From the NCBI RefSeq assembly GCF_900112005.1, contig NZ_FOKK01000003.1, forward strand, positions 124,001 to 188,000: a stretch of 64,000 nt of DNA, written 5' to 3'. The translations under genes and the position numbers were made by a program. The notes below the pieces were generated by a model. The model saw only the letters and a list, made by a program, of their open reading frames with translations, was not told the origin of the DNA and made no database searches. Shown one piece after another: positions 28,321 to 36,759 of this stretch. The DNA comes from Algoriphagus aquimarinus. Lineage in GTDB: Bacteria > Bacteroidota > Bacteroidia > Cytophagales > Cyclobacteriaceae. Position 1 is the first letter of the stretch, and every line of letters starts with the position of its first letter.

Positions 28321-29772
28321 ATGTCTTCCAAAAGAAAAATTACGGTTGCCTATGGTGACGGGATCGGTCCCGAAATCATGAAGGCTACTTTGGCGATCCT
28401 CGAAGCAGCTGGAGCTCAGCTCGAATACGATGTAATCGAAATCGGAGAGCAAGTTTATCTTAAAGGAATCAGCTCTGGTATGGAGCCGAATGCTTTTGAA
28501 TCACTTAGAGAAACGAAAATCTTCTTGAAGGCACCTATTACTACTCCTCAAGGCGGTGGTTTTAAATCGCTCAACGTGACCACACGAACTTCTTTTGGTT
28601 TGTATGCAAATGTGAGACCTTGTAAATCATTTTCTCCTTTCATCCACACGCATTTTCCTGAGACTGACTTGGTGATTATCCGAGAAAATGAAGAGGATTT
28701 ATATGCTGGAATTGAGCACAGACAAACTCAGGAAGTTTGCCAGTCTTTGAAATTGATCTCTAAGCCAGGTTCTGAGAAAATTATCCGATATGCATTTGAG
28801 TATGCTAAGAAATACGGTCGCAAGAAAGTGACTTGTATGACTAAGGATAACATCATGAAGATTGCTGATGGATTGTTTCACAGAACATTTGATGAGATTT
28901 CTAAGGAATACCCAGAGATCAAAGTTGATCACAAAATCATCGATATCGGAACTGCACTGATTGCAGATAGACCGGAGACTTTTGATGTAATCGTAACGCT
29001 GAATCTTTACGGAGATATCATTTCTGACGTTGCTGCTCAGGTGACAGGTTCTGTAGGACTTGGAGGTTCTGCCAATGTAGGTGAAGAAGTAGCCATGTTT
29101 GAAGCAATTCACGGTTCAGCTCCGGATATCACAGGAATGGGCATCGCCAATCCATCCGGATTGCTGAATGGTGCGATCATGATGTTGGTTCACATCGGTC
29201 AGCCTGAGATCGCAGAGAAAATCTCCAATGCTTGGATGAAAACGTTGGAAGATGGTATCCATACTGGTGATATCTACCAAGAAGGTCTTTCTACCAAGAA
29301 AGCCGGTACTGAGGAATTTGCAAATGCAGTAATCGAACGATTGGGTCAAGTGCCATCTACGATGGTTCCAGCATCATTTGACAAGGATACTACTCCTATG
29401 AATGTGTTTGTTTCGCCTGTGGTTAAAGCTAAAAAAGAGTTAATCGGCGTGGATGTGTTTGTTGATTGGGATGAGCCAGGAAGAAACCCTCAGGTGCTAG
29501 GCGAGAAACTTCGTCAGGCAAATGCTGATGGACTTCAGTTGACTTTGATCACTAACCGTGGAATCAAAGTATTCCCTGACGGTATGCGTGAGTCTTTCTG
29601 TACAGATCATTGGAGATGTAGGTTCCAGAATGCTGAGCAGTCTACCATCTCACATGCTCAGATTCGTGAATTGCTGAAGCAAGTTGAAGAATTAGGATTT
29701 GACTTCATCAAAACTGAAAATCTTTACTCATTCGATGGCGTAAGAGGATATTCTCTTGCACAGGGAGAGTAA
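28321..29772 (+). CDS. icd: NADP-dependent isocitrate dehydrogenase (Thermus-like, with C-terminal domain)
   Basis: This 483-residue enzyme of the TCA cycle oxidatively decarboxylates isocitrate to 2-oxoglutarate. The family N-terminus (VAYGDGIGPEIM), the substrate loop with NVTTRTSFGLYANVRP, IIRENEEDLYAGIEH, and the metal aspartates in NLYGDIISDVAAQ are all present, as is the nucleotide-binding FEAIHGSAPDITGMGIANPS. Unlike the 416-residue E. coli enzyme it has an extra C-terminal domain (about 365-483), as in Thermus and many Bacteroidota. Cofactor choice is inferred from the family. Transcribed alone, with a terminator after the stop. Confidence 0.93.
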   Translation: MSSKRKITVAYGDGIGPEIMKATLAILEAAGAQLEYDVIEIGEQVYLKGISSGMEPNAFESLRETKIFLKAPITTPQGGGFKSLNVTTRTSFGLYANVRPCKSFSPFIHTHFPETDLVIIRENEEDLYAGIEHRQTQEVCQSLKLISKPGSEKIIRYAFEYAKKYGRKKVTCMTKDNIMKIADGLFHRTFDEISKEYPEIKVDHKIIDIGTALIADRPETFDVIVTLNLYGDIISDVAAQVTGSVGLGGSANVGEEVAMFEAIHGSAPDITGMGIANPSGLLNGAIMMLVHIGQPEIAEKISNAWMKTLEDGIHTGDIYQEGLSTKKAGTEEFANAVIERLGQVPSTMVPASFDKDTTPMNVFVSPVVKAKKELIGVDVFVDWDEPGRNPQVLGEKLRQANADGLQLTLITNRGIKVFPDGMRESFCTDHWRCRFQNAEQSTISHAQIRELLKQVEELGFDFIKTENLYSFDGVRGYSLAQGE

Positions 29773-30197
29773 GAGAATTTAAAATTTTGAATTTAAAATT
29801 TCGAGAGGGAGTGGGGTGACCTGCTCCCTTTTTGCTTTTTGAAGAGTAGTGGGTTTTGGTTCAAGTCTTCAGACCTGTCCGATGCCAGGCGGGCTTGGAT
29901 CCACAAAAATGAAGTCTTCAGACTTCCATAGTTTTTATTTTTGTCCCTTTTGTGGTTGAACTTTTTGACCATAAAATTGGAAAGAGCTTAAGGTTTTGAA
30001 ATTAGAATATATCTGTTTTGATGCACTGAGGACATGGCTATATCTTCCTATGTGGCTATGTGGTTTAAATAAATTCAAAATTCAATGATCAAGTTTACGA
30101 CTCTGACTGAATACTGAGACTGCGACTTAATGTTTTTCCTCAAATTTGATTTTATGGCCAGCTACTTGGTACTTTGTACTTAGGACATGGTACACAT
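29773..30197. other. Gene-free 425-base interval of short repeats
   Basis: No plausible gene is seen. After the terminator the interval holds a near-tandem of ATTTAAAATTT units (29780-29800), a 16-base palindrome GAAGTCTTCAGACTTC (29911-29926) whose half also appears at about 29865, a GC-richer patch around 29880-29900, and reiterated TTTGTACTT-like words just before the glycosyltransferase start. It looks like a mosaic of decayed repeats. Confidence 0.5.
29806..29835 (+). terminator. Terminator after the isocitrate dehydrogenase gene
   Basis: A stem AGGGAG/CTCCCT with a smaller inner GGT/ACC pairing is followed by TTTTTGCTTTTT, about 35 bases after the stop codon. Confidence 0.75.
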
Positions 30198-31487
30198 ATG
30201 AAAAAACGAGTTTTAATTATCACCTACTATTGGCCGCCGAGTGGAGGTTCCGGCGTGCAGCGTTGGCTAAAATTCGCCAAATACCTACCTGAAGCTGGGT
30301 GGGAGCCAGTTATTTTTACACCAGAGAATCCTGATTTTGACCTGAAAGATGAAAGTCTTGAAAAGGAAATCTCGAATGAGTTAGAGGTAATGAAATTCCC
30401 GATTTGGGAACCTTATCAGTTGTTGGATAGAATTCGAGGGAAAAAAGAATCGCATCCAGGAAGAGTGCTAGAACAAAAAGAGCAAAGTTTTATAGAAAAA
30501 GCCGCGATCTGGCTTAGAGCAAATCTGATGGTTCCTGATCCACGAGTTTTCTGGGTGAAGCCTTCCGTTAAATTCTTAACTGAATTGATTGAAAAAGGAC
30601 AGTTTCAGGCAATCATTACTACCGGTCCGCCACATTCCATGCATTTGATCGGAAGGGATCTGAAAAGGAAAACAGGTGTTTTTTGGTTGGCTGATTTTCG
30701 CGATCCTTGGTCGCAATGGGAGTTCTTGGATAAGCTACCTATGCAGAATCGAGTACGGGATAAGCATAAGAAACTGGAGCAGGAAGTTCTTAATGAAGCA
30801 GACGTAGTAACTACGATTTCTCCGACATTCCAAGATGATTTGGAACAATTAGCACGTCGCAAAATCAATCTGATTACCAACGGGTTTGATGAGACTGATA
30901 TTCCTCAGGGTTTTTCTGTTGGCGAGAAAAAAGGGGACAGTTTGCACCTTGTTTACACTGGGATTATAGATTCGATCAGGAATCCCATGCCTTTGCTGAA
31001 AGCTATGCGAGAGGAGTTTTCTAAGGAAAAAGGAGAGGTTAAATTCACTTTTGTAGGCAGAGTGAGTGATCAGGTTCGTGAAGAGATAGCTGCGGATTCC
31101 TGGCTTTTAGCCCACGTGCATTTTGCTGGTTATGTGTCTCATCAGGAAGTTTTTGGGTTTTATGAGAAAGCCGATGCGTTGGCATTGATCCTTACCAACA
31201 CCAAAAATGCGAAGGGAAATATTCCTGGGAAGCTATTTGAGTACATGGCGACGACTTTGCCTATTCTGGCTTTAGGAGATCCAGAAGGGGATTCTGCCAA
31301 GATTTTGAAAGAGGCTGAGGCAGGTCAGGTTTTCTCTCATTCGGATCATGTGGCCATTCAGGTTAGCTTGAGAAAGTTGTTTGAGCGAAGTGGTAAGGCC
31401 GAATCTGCGAGAGGAATTGAACAATATTCCCGAAGAAATCTAAGTATTCAACTAGCCAAATTATTGGATGCAGATTCCGTTTCTTGA
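30198..31487 (+). CDS. Glycosyltransferase family 4-like protein
   Basis: This protein of about 429 residues starts at the ATG at 30198 (KKRVLIITYYWPPSGGSGVQ); an upstream TTG would add eight unlikely residues from repeat-like sequence. The N-terminal GT-B Rossmann half carries the glycine-rich SGGSGVQRWLKFAKYL loop. The C-terminal half (about 225-400) has LVYTGIID and the donor-site region around GNIPGKLFEYMATTLPILAL, where the E corresponds to the conserved nucleotide-binding glutamate. It should transfer a sugar from a nucleotide donor in surface polysaccharide synthesis; donor and acceptor are unknown. Its 3' end overlaps the aminotransferase gene by 20 bases, which marks an operon for modified-sugar glycan synthesis. 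Confidence 0.85.
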   Translation: MKKRVLIITYYWPPSGGSGVQRWLKFAKYLPEAGWEPVIFTPENPDFDLKDESLEKEISNELEVMKFPIWEPYQLLDRIRGKKESHPGRVLEQKEQSFIEKAAIWLRANLMVPDPRVFWVKPSVKFLTELIEKGQFQAIITTGPPHSMHLIGRDLKRKTGVFWLADFRDPWSQWEFLDKLPMQNRVRDKHKKLEQEVLNEADVVTTISPTFQDDLEQLARRKINLITNGFDETDIPQGFSVGEKKGDSLHLVYTGIIDSIRNPMPLLKAMREEFSKEKGEVKFTFVGRVSDQVREEIAADSWLLAHVHFAGYVSHQEVFGFYEKADALALILTNTKNAKGNIPGKLFEYMATTLPILALGDPEGDSAKILKEAEAGQVFSHSDHVAIQVSLRKLFERSGKAESARGIEQYSRRNLSIQLAKLLDADSVS

Positions 31488-32553
31488 TTTGAAAAGAATG
31501 GATGAGGAGCTGAAAGATGCTTTGAAATCCAAGTTTACCGAAATGCTCGACCAAGGGAATTTTTCTGGAGGACCTGAAGTGAATCTTTTTGAGTCTCAAA
31601 TTTCTAATTTCCTGAAATCTCCATTTTCAATTGCTTGTGCAAATGGAACTGATGCGCTTGAGCTTGCCTTGCGAGCGCTTGAAATTGGAGTGGGTGATGA
31701 AGTAATCGTTCCAGCGATGACCTGGGTTTCTACCGCCGAAGTAGTGGTGATGGTAGGGGCGAAGCCAGTTTTTTGGGATACGGATGAAGACGGGCTTTTG
31801 GCAGAAAATTGGGAAAAAGCGATCACGTCAAATACCAAAGCGGTGATTCCAGTGCATCTCTTTGGAAAGATGGTGGATATGGTATCATTGATGGAAACGG
31901 CTAGAAAGCATAACCTTTTTGTGATTGAAGACGGCGCGCAATCTTTTGGCTCATTTCAAAACGGCCAAGCCGCAGGGACTTTTGGGAATATAGGATGTCT
32001 GAGTTTTTACCCTACAAAAAATCTCGGTGCGCTTGGAGAGGCAGGAATGTGCATGACAACTTCCGCGAGGCTTAATGAGCGAATGAGACTACTACTTAAT
32101 CATGGTCAGCAAGTTCGTGATGAACATGAGTTAGTAGGTAGAAACAGCCGGATTGATTCTGTCCAAGCAGGTTTTCTAAATGTCTTTTTTGAAAAATTCG
32201 AGTTGTTCCAAACGCAAAGAAAGAACTTTGCAAGCATGTATTTGGAAGGTCTTTCAGGAATCGATGGTCTACAACTTCCGATATCAATTTTGGAAGAAAA
32301 TCACAATGCCCATCTTTTTGTGATTCAGACGAGTCGTAGAGATGAGTTAAAACTATTTCTGAGGGAAAAAGGAATCGGAACAGCGCTTCATTATCCGAAT
32401 ATTTTACCGGATATGAAGCCTTTTCAAAGTGCGGGAAATTTTTCTAATGCCAGAAAGTTAAGTAACCAAGGGCTTTCTATTCCACTTAATCCATGGATGA
32501 AAGAGCAGGAAATAGAATATGTAGTTAAGGCTATTCAGGACTTTTTCACTTAA
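31468..32553 (+). CDS. DegT/DnrJ/EryC1/StrS-type sugar aminotransferase
   Basis: This 361-residue PLP enzyme makes amino sugars from nucleotide-linked keto sugars. The PLP lysine is K184 in SFYPTKNLGALGEAG, and D155 and Q158 in IEDGAQSFG hold the cofactor. The N-terminal IPFLDLKRMDEEL and the CANGTDALELALRAL phosphate-binding segment are typical. The length is slightly short of the usual 370-390. It overlaps the upstream glycosyltransferase gene, consistent with one operon that makes and adds an amino sugar. The exact product (for example a 3- or 4-amino-deoxy hexose) cannot be told. Confidence 0.92.
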   Translation: MQIPFLDLKRMDEELKDALKSKFTEMLDQGNFSGGPEVNLFESQISNFLKSPFSIACANGTDALELALRALEIGVGDEVIVPAMTWVSTAEVVVMVGAKPVFWDTDEDGLLAENWEKAITSNTKAVIPVHLFGKMVDMVSLMETARKHNLFVIEDGAQSFGSFQNGQAAGTFGNIGCLSFYPTKNLGALGEAGMCMTTSARLNERMRLLLNHGQQVRDEHELVGRNSRIDSVQAGFLNVFFEKFELFQTQRKNFASMYLEGLSGIDGLQLPISILEENHNAHLFVIQTSRRDELKLFLREKGIGTALHYPNILPDMKPFQSAGNFSNARKLSNQGLSIPLNPWMKEQEIEYVVKAIQDFFT

Positions 32554-32561
32554 TTTCCCCA

Positions 32562-33701
32562 ATGACTTGGACTCAAGACCCACTATATGTAAGTGGTATG
32601 CTATGTGCATTTGTACTGCTTGCACTTTGGCTGGCAAAATTCAAAGGATGGAAAACTATCGGTACACCTATTTTGGTGATACTGATCACGGCAATAGCGG
32701 CTAACTCTGGAATTATCCCTACAGCTACCAATGGCAATCCTGTTTACACTGGCGTATTCGTGTATTTGGCTCCAATGGGGATTTTTATAGCATTGCTGGA
32801 AGTAGATCTAAAAAGTCTCAAAAAAGCAGGTGGCCCAATTCTGCTCATGTTTTGCCTGGGAGGATTGGGGACAATTGTCGGGGTGCTAGTCGCTTGGGTT
32901 CTAGTAAAGCCAGCGGCGGAAATTGGACCTATGGCTAATGCTGTGGCGGGAATGTATACGGGTACTTATATAGGAGGAAGCATTAATTTCAATGCGGTCG
33001 CATTGAGTTATCATGTAAATGAAAATGCAGATTTATTTGCCGCTACGACAGTGGTAGATAACTTGATCGGAACTCCATGGATCATAGCTACATTAATTCT
33101 TCCGAAGTATTTGCAGACTTTTTTTCCTAGAAAAAAACTGCTTCCAATAACAAATGAAAATCAAAAAATTAAGCCACAAGAATCAATCAGTATCGCAGGT
33201 TTGGCAAGCATTCTGGGTTTAGCATTTTTAGCCATGGCAATTTCCAAATTTATTGCTCAGGCGATTCCTCAGATACCTGAGATTATAACACTCACTACTT
33301 TGGCTCTGATTTTGGCACAGATATCCTATGTGAAAAAATTATCAGGCACACATACCATTGGATTTTTCCTTATTCTACTTTTTCTAGCAACGATAGGTAC
33401 ACTTTGCGATCTAAGTACACTTTCTGGATTAGGTGATTTGGCAGGAACTCTGATTCTTTTTGTTTCTATAATAGTTTTATTTCACGGCCTGGTGATTTTT
33501 GGACTAGGGGCTCTTCTCAAAATTGATTGGGATGTCATCGCAGTAGCTTCACAGGCAAATGTGGGAGGAAATACTACAGCTTTGGCTTCAGCGGAAAGTT
33601 TAAATCGGCCTGACTTGCTTATTCCAGGGGTGCTAGTGGGGAGTTTGGGGAATGCCTTGGGCACTTATGCGGGTTTTTTTATAGCTGGGATGTTAGGGTG
33701 A
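32562..33701 (+). CDS. DUF819 family integral membrane protein
   Basis: This 379-residue membrane protein has about ten hydrophobic helices. It matches DUF819 (YjcL-like): FVYLAPMGIFIALLEVDLKSLKKAG, the GTYIGGSINFNAVA segment and, near the end, ASQANVGGNTTALASAES. The internal similarity of the two glycine-asparagine motifs suggests an inverted-repeat transporter fold. The substrate is unknown. It starts eight bases after the aminotransferase stop and is probably in the same transcript, though a functional link to glycan synthesis is not obvious. Confidence 0.85.
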   Translation: MTWTQDPLYVSGMLCAFVLLALWLAKFKGWKTIGTPILVILITAIAANSGIIPTATNGNPVYTGVFVYLAPMGIFIALLEVDLKSLKKAGGPILLMFCLGGLGTIVGVLVAWVLVKPAAEIGPMANAVAGMYTGTYIGGSINFNAVALSYHVNENADLFAATTVVDNLIGTPWIIATLILPKYLQTFFPRKKLLPITNENQKIKPQESISIAGLASILGLAFLAMAISKFIAQAIPQIPEIITLTTLALILAQISYVKKLSGTHTIGFFLILLFLATIGTLCDLSTLSGLGDLAGTLILFVSIIVLFHGLVIFGLGALLKIDWDVIAVASQANVGGNTTALASAESLNRPDLLIPGVLVGSLGNALGTYAGFFIAGMLG

Positions 33702-33884
33702 TGTGTTAATTATCAGGTTTTAGGCAGTAAAACAACTTCCGTCTTTCTAGTGTAAAGCAGCGGGTAACCCTTTGTAGAACAAGGGCTACAAATTATTTAA
33801 ATAGCTGTTCAATTTTAGACATGAAACTTTACTGCGTATTCACGATTGATCTATCTGTCATTTGATTAACAGATACTCTTGTTT

Positions 33885-34181
33885 TTACTTCTCCTGAACA
33901 ATCGTGAAAATATTCTTTTCTTTTACACCCTTTACCTCATGTTCTATCATCACAGGGATGTCATACGTGTCAAATTCTTTGAGGTGCAAAGTCTCTCCAT
34001 TGATAAAAAATTCAAGTTCACCTTTGAGAACCGTCAGTAAGGAAGGGACATTTGCGGTGTGCTTTTTTAGGATTTGATTATGGAGCAGTCCAATGGCGAA
34101 ATAGTTTATTTTATCAGTTCGCTGTATGGGACACACAGATGGACGCTCATTGCCGAATGCTAAATTTTCGAGGATATTCAT
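33885..34181 (-). CDS. Small cupin-like protein
   Basis: This 98-residue protein is predicted to be a single cupin barrel: NQILKKHTANVPSLLTVLKGELEFFINGE matches cupin motif 1 in spacing, and DTYDIPVMIEHEV matches motif 2. Only some of the usual histidine/glutamate metal ligands are present (H41, E54, H80), so metal binding is uncertain. It could be a sensor or stress-related domain; no specific function is claimed. It lies alone between DUF819 (convergent) and the ClC gene. Confidence 0.6.
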   Translation of the reverse strand: MNILENLAFGNERPSVCPIQRTDKINYFAIGLLHNQILKKHTANVPSLLTVLKGELEFFINGETLHLKEFDTYDIPVMIEHEVKGVKEKNIFTIVQEK

Positions 34182-34292
34182 TGCCAGAATGGGTTTTAAT
34201 GCAAAATAGAAATTACTTATAAAGTAGGTATTCTTTCGCGGAAAGCCTTCAAACCAAGCGTGACAAGTGTGGAGAAACCTATTGTTGAGCTA

Positions 34293-35567
34293 TTATTCTT
34301 TCACTTTTTCCAATTGCGAACTAATGAAAGGAATCCTTGGGGCAAGGAAATAACCAGTCAAACTAGCAAAAAGGATAGGTATAAAATAGGTGAAACCCGT
34401 GAGTGTAGCCAGTAAAATTGTTGTGCTCATAGGCGTCCTTGTAACACATGCATTGATCCCAGCCATGCAGCTTACGATGGTTAGCGTGAGGTTAGTTTCT
34501 GGGAAAATTGTATGGATTATCAATCCCAGCGTCGCTCCGACAAAAAATAAAGGGATGATAAAACCGCCTCTCCATCCAGATGTAACGGTAATAGAAATTG
34601 CGAGAATTTTGAAAATTAAAATGGCTATTAAGGCTTGCAGAGCGAAGTCTCCGGCTAGTAGTTCATTGATTTCCTCATGACCAAAATATCTTGTAATAGG
34701 AAAATAGTATGAAATCAAGCCTAAAAGAATTCCTCCTATCAGTGTTTTGACGTAGATAGGAAGTGGTTTTTTGTTGAAGAGATTTTTGAAGAATTTGATA
34801 CAGAAAATAAACGCCCAACCTATAGCAGTAGCAGCCATAGCAAATAATACAGCATACCCAAAATCAAATACACCGGCGTATTCATAAGATGCGACTTTCC
34901 ATGTGGCTCCCAGTCCAAGTTGTATAATAATAGCAAAGACCAAATAGCTAAAGCAACTCGCAACTAGAGCTGGAATGATGGCCTTGTAATATTCTACTGC
35001 ATGCTTATGATGTAAGATTTCCAATGAAAAAAGACTGCCTCCCAGGGGGGCGCCAAACAAAGCAGTGAAACCTGAAGCCATTCCAGCAATGCTCATCGAA
35101 CGTAAATCTTCGCCTTTAAGACGAAATACTTTTCCTAGCCAAGTCCCTGTAGAGCCGGTTACTTGCACTAATGGAGCTTCCGGGCCGAGACTTCCGCCCG
35201 AAGCTACGCACAGAAGAGAAGAAATAATCATGGAAGGATTGTTCTTCGGATCAAGCTTTCCTTTATTGAAGCGAATGTTGTTGACTATCAGATGTATTTC
35301 GCCTGGATCTCCTATAAAATGAATCACCAGTCCAGCTAGAAGTCCGCAAACAGCCATAACTGGGATGACTTCCCAGCCTTCAAAAATCGAAATTTTATGA
35401 GTTAGGAATTCCAGCACAATCCAATAAACACCTGCTATCGCCCCGCCAATCAAGCCCAGCAAAGCCCAAAGTAGAAACGTCCGGCTAAACAGGAATGGGT
35501 TGAATCGGATGGGTTGGTCAAGAATGTCAAGTGCTTTGACCAGATTTCTTCTTCTCTTTAATTTCAA
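34293..35567 (-). CDS. ClC-family chloride channel/transporter
   Basis: This 424-residue ClC-type anion channel or H+/Cl- antiporter has about ten or more hydrophobic helices. The conserved helix-N-terminus motifs are recognisable but altered: GDPGEIH where GSGIP is usual, and GGSLGPEAPLVQ where GREGP is usual. In the second, the gating-glutamate position holds L127, with a glutamate three residues on. The C-terminal CVTRTPMSTTILLATLTG fits the family. No cytosolic CBS domains are present. The start is a TTG at 35567, the only usable start before the first helix. It is flanked by a CDF transporter gene but well separated. Confidence 0.86.
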   Translation of the reverse strand: MKLKRRRNLVKALDILDQPIRFNPFLFSRTFLLWALLGLIGGAIAGVYWIVLEFLTHKISIFEGWEVIPVMAVCGLLAGLVIHFIGDPGEIHLIVNNIRFNKGKLDPKNNPSMIISSLLCVASGGSLGPEAPLVQVTGSTGTWLGKVFRLKGEDLRSMSIAGMASGFTALFGAPLGGSLFSLEILHHKHAVEYYKAIIPALVASCFSYLVFAIIIQLGLGATWKVASYEYAGVFDFGYAVLFAMAATAIGWAFIFCIKFFKNLFNKKPLPIYVKTLIGGILLGLISYYFPITRYFGHEEINELLAGDFALQALIAILIFKILAISITVTSGWRGGFIIPLFFVGATLGLIIHTIFPETNLTLTIVSCMAGINACVTRTPMSTTILLATLTGFTYFIPILFASLTGYFLAPRIPFISSQLEKVKE

Positions 35568-35709
35568 CTGCTGACTTGAGTAAGGTGAAAGGAGATGTTT
35601 TTCGCGAATACGAAGTAAGCTAGGCTAGTTTTAAATAACAAATTCAACTGCCATGTATGCTATCGAAGTGGAGTTATATCATTCTTCTTGTCATCTGATT
35701 GATCTCCAT

Positions 35710-36576
35710 CTAGTAAGGTTCAATATGGATCAGGACATTCCCGAGTTCTGGGATTACGTCACAGAGTTTGTCTTTGAGCTGATGTGAAATGTCGTGACTT
35801 TCAGTGACTGTAAGCTGGCCTTCTACCAGCGCATGTAAATCGACATGATATTCCATTCCGGCCTTACGAATAAAGCATTTTTCTGTGCCTTTTACACCGG
35901 GAACTGTCAAGGAAACCTGTCGGATTTGCTCGGTCAGTTCTTCGTAATTGTTTTCATCCATCACTTCCCCTAGCGCTGGACGGAATATTTTATAGCAATT
36001 GAAAAGTATAAAAACTACTGCGAAAAGAGCAGCATAATCATCCGCTACTTCAAATCCTTCTCCACCAAAAATTGCAATTGTGATACCTATAAAAGCTGCG
36101 ACAGAAGTAATAGCATCACTTCGATGATGCCATGCTTCGGCTTTCAGGGCACTACTTTTCAACTTTTTGCTTCGTGACATTACTACTTGAAAAGAGATTT
36201 CTTTCCAGATGATAATTACTGCCAGTACAATAAGCGTAAACGGCTTGGGTAATTCATGTGGAGTAATGATGTGCTCATAGGCTTGCCATGCAATAGTGCC
36301 TGCCGAAATAACCAAAAACACCACGACCAAAAAAGTCACCAAAGGCTCAGCTTTTCCATGGCCATAAGGATGGTTTTCATCCGCCGGTCGTGAAGAATAT
36401 TTCAATCCAAAGAGAACCAGCACTGAAGCAAAAACATCAACCACAGACTCTATTCCGTCTGCGATTAGCGCATAGGAATTGCCAAATATGCCTGCTAGAA
36501 ATTTAATTGCTGCCAAAACAACATTTCCCAGCATGCTGAAAATGACTGTTCTGATCGCAAGATTTGAATTGCTCAT
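35710..36576 (-). CDS. Cation diffusion facilitator (CDF) family transporter
   Basis: This 288-residue metal/proton antiporter is read from the ATG at 36576, since the upstream TTG-like extension has no conserved sequence. There are six membrane helices, with the metal site in helix 2 (ADGIESVVD) and helix 5 (WHHRSDAITS). The HPYGHGKAEP loop between helices 2 and 3 is characteristic. The cytoplasmic C-terminal domain (about 205-288) has VKGTEKCFIRKAGMEYHVDLHALV, a typical metal-regulated dimer module. It probably exports Zn2+, Fe2+ or Mn2+; the specificity is not resolved. Monocistronic. Confidence 0.93.
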   Translation of the reverse strand: MSNSNLAIRTVIFSMLGNVVLAAIKFLAGIFGNSYALIADGIESVVDVFASVLVLFGLKYSSRPADENHPYGHGKAEPLVTFLVVVFLVISAGTIAWQAYEHIITPHELPKPFTLIVLAVIIIWKEISFQVVMSRSKKLKSSALKAEAWHHRSDAITSVAAFIGITIAIFGGEGFEVADDYAALFAVVFILFNCYKIFRPALGEVMDENNYEELTEQIRQVSLTVPGVKGTEKCFIRKAGMEYHVDLHALVEGQLTVTESHDISHQLKDKLCDVIPELGNVLIHIEPY

Positions 36577-36759
36577 GGGTTGAACTAAAGAGAGAATGGC
36601 AAAAGTAGGGATTATTCTATTTTGGATGGAAATGGCTGATAACAACGAATTCTTTCTCGTTTCCTCATATCAGATAACAAATGAATCCCTTTTACCTAAC
36701 ATATACACCCCTTCTGGTAGGAACGGATTGAATACTTTTAGAACTGCAAAACTAACCCT

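Noticed and set aside
33760..33800. Hairpin TTTGTAG/CTACAAA as a terminator between DUF819 and cupin genes
   Set aside because: The stem is short with no T run; not strong enough to list as a terminator.
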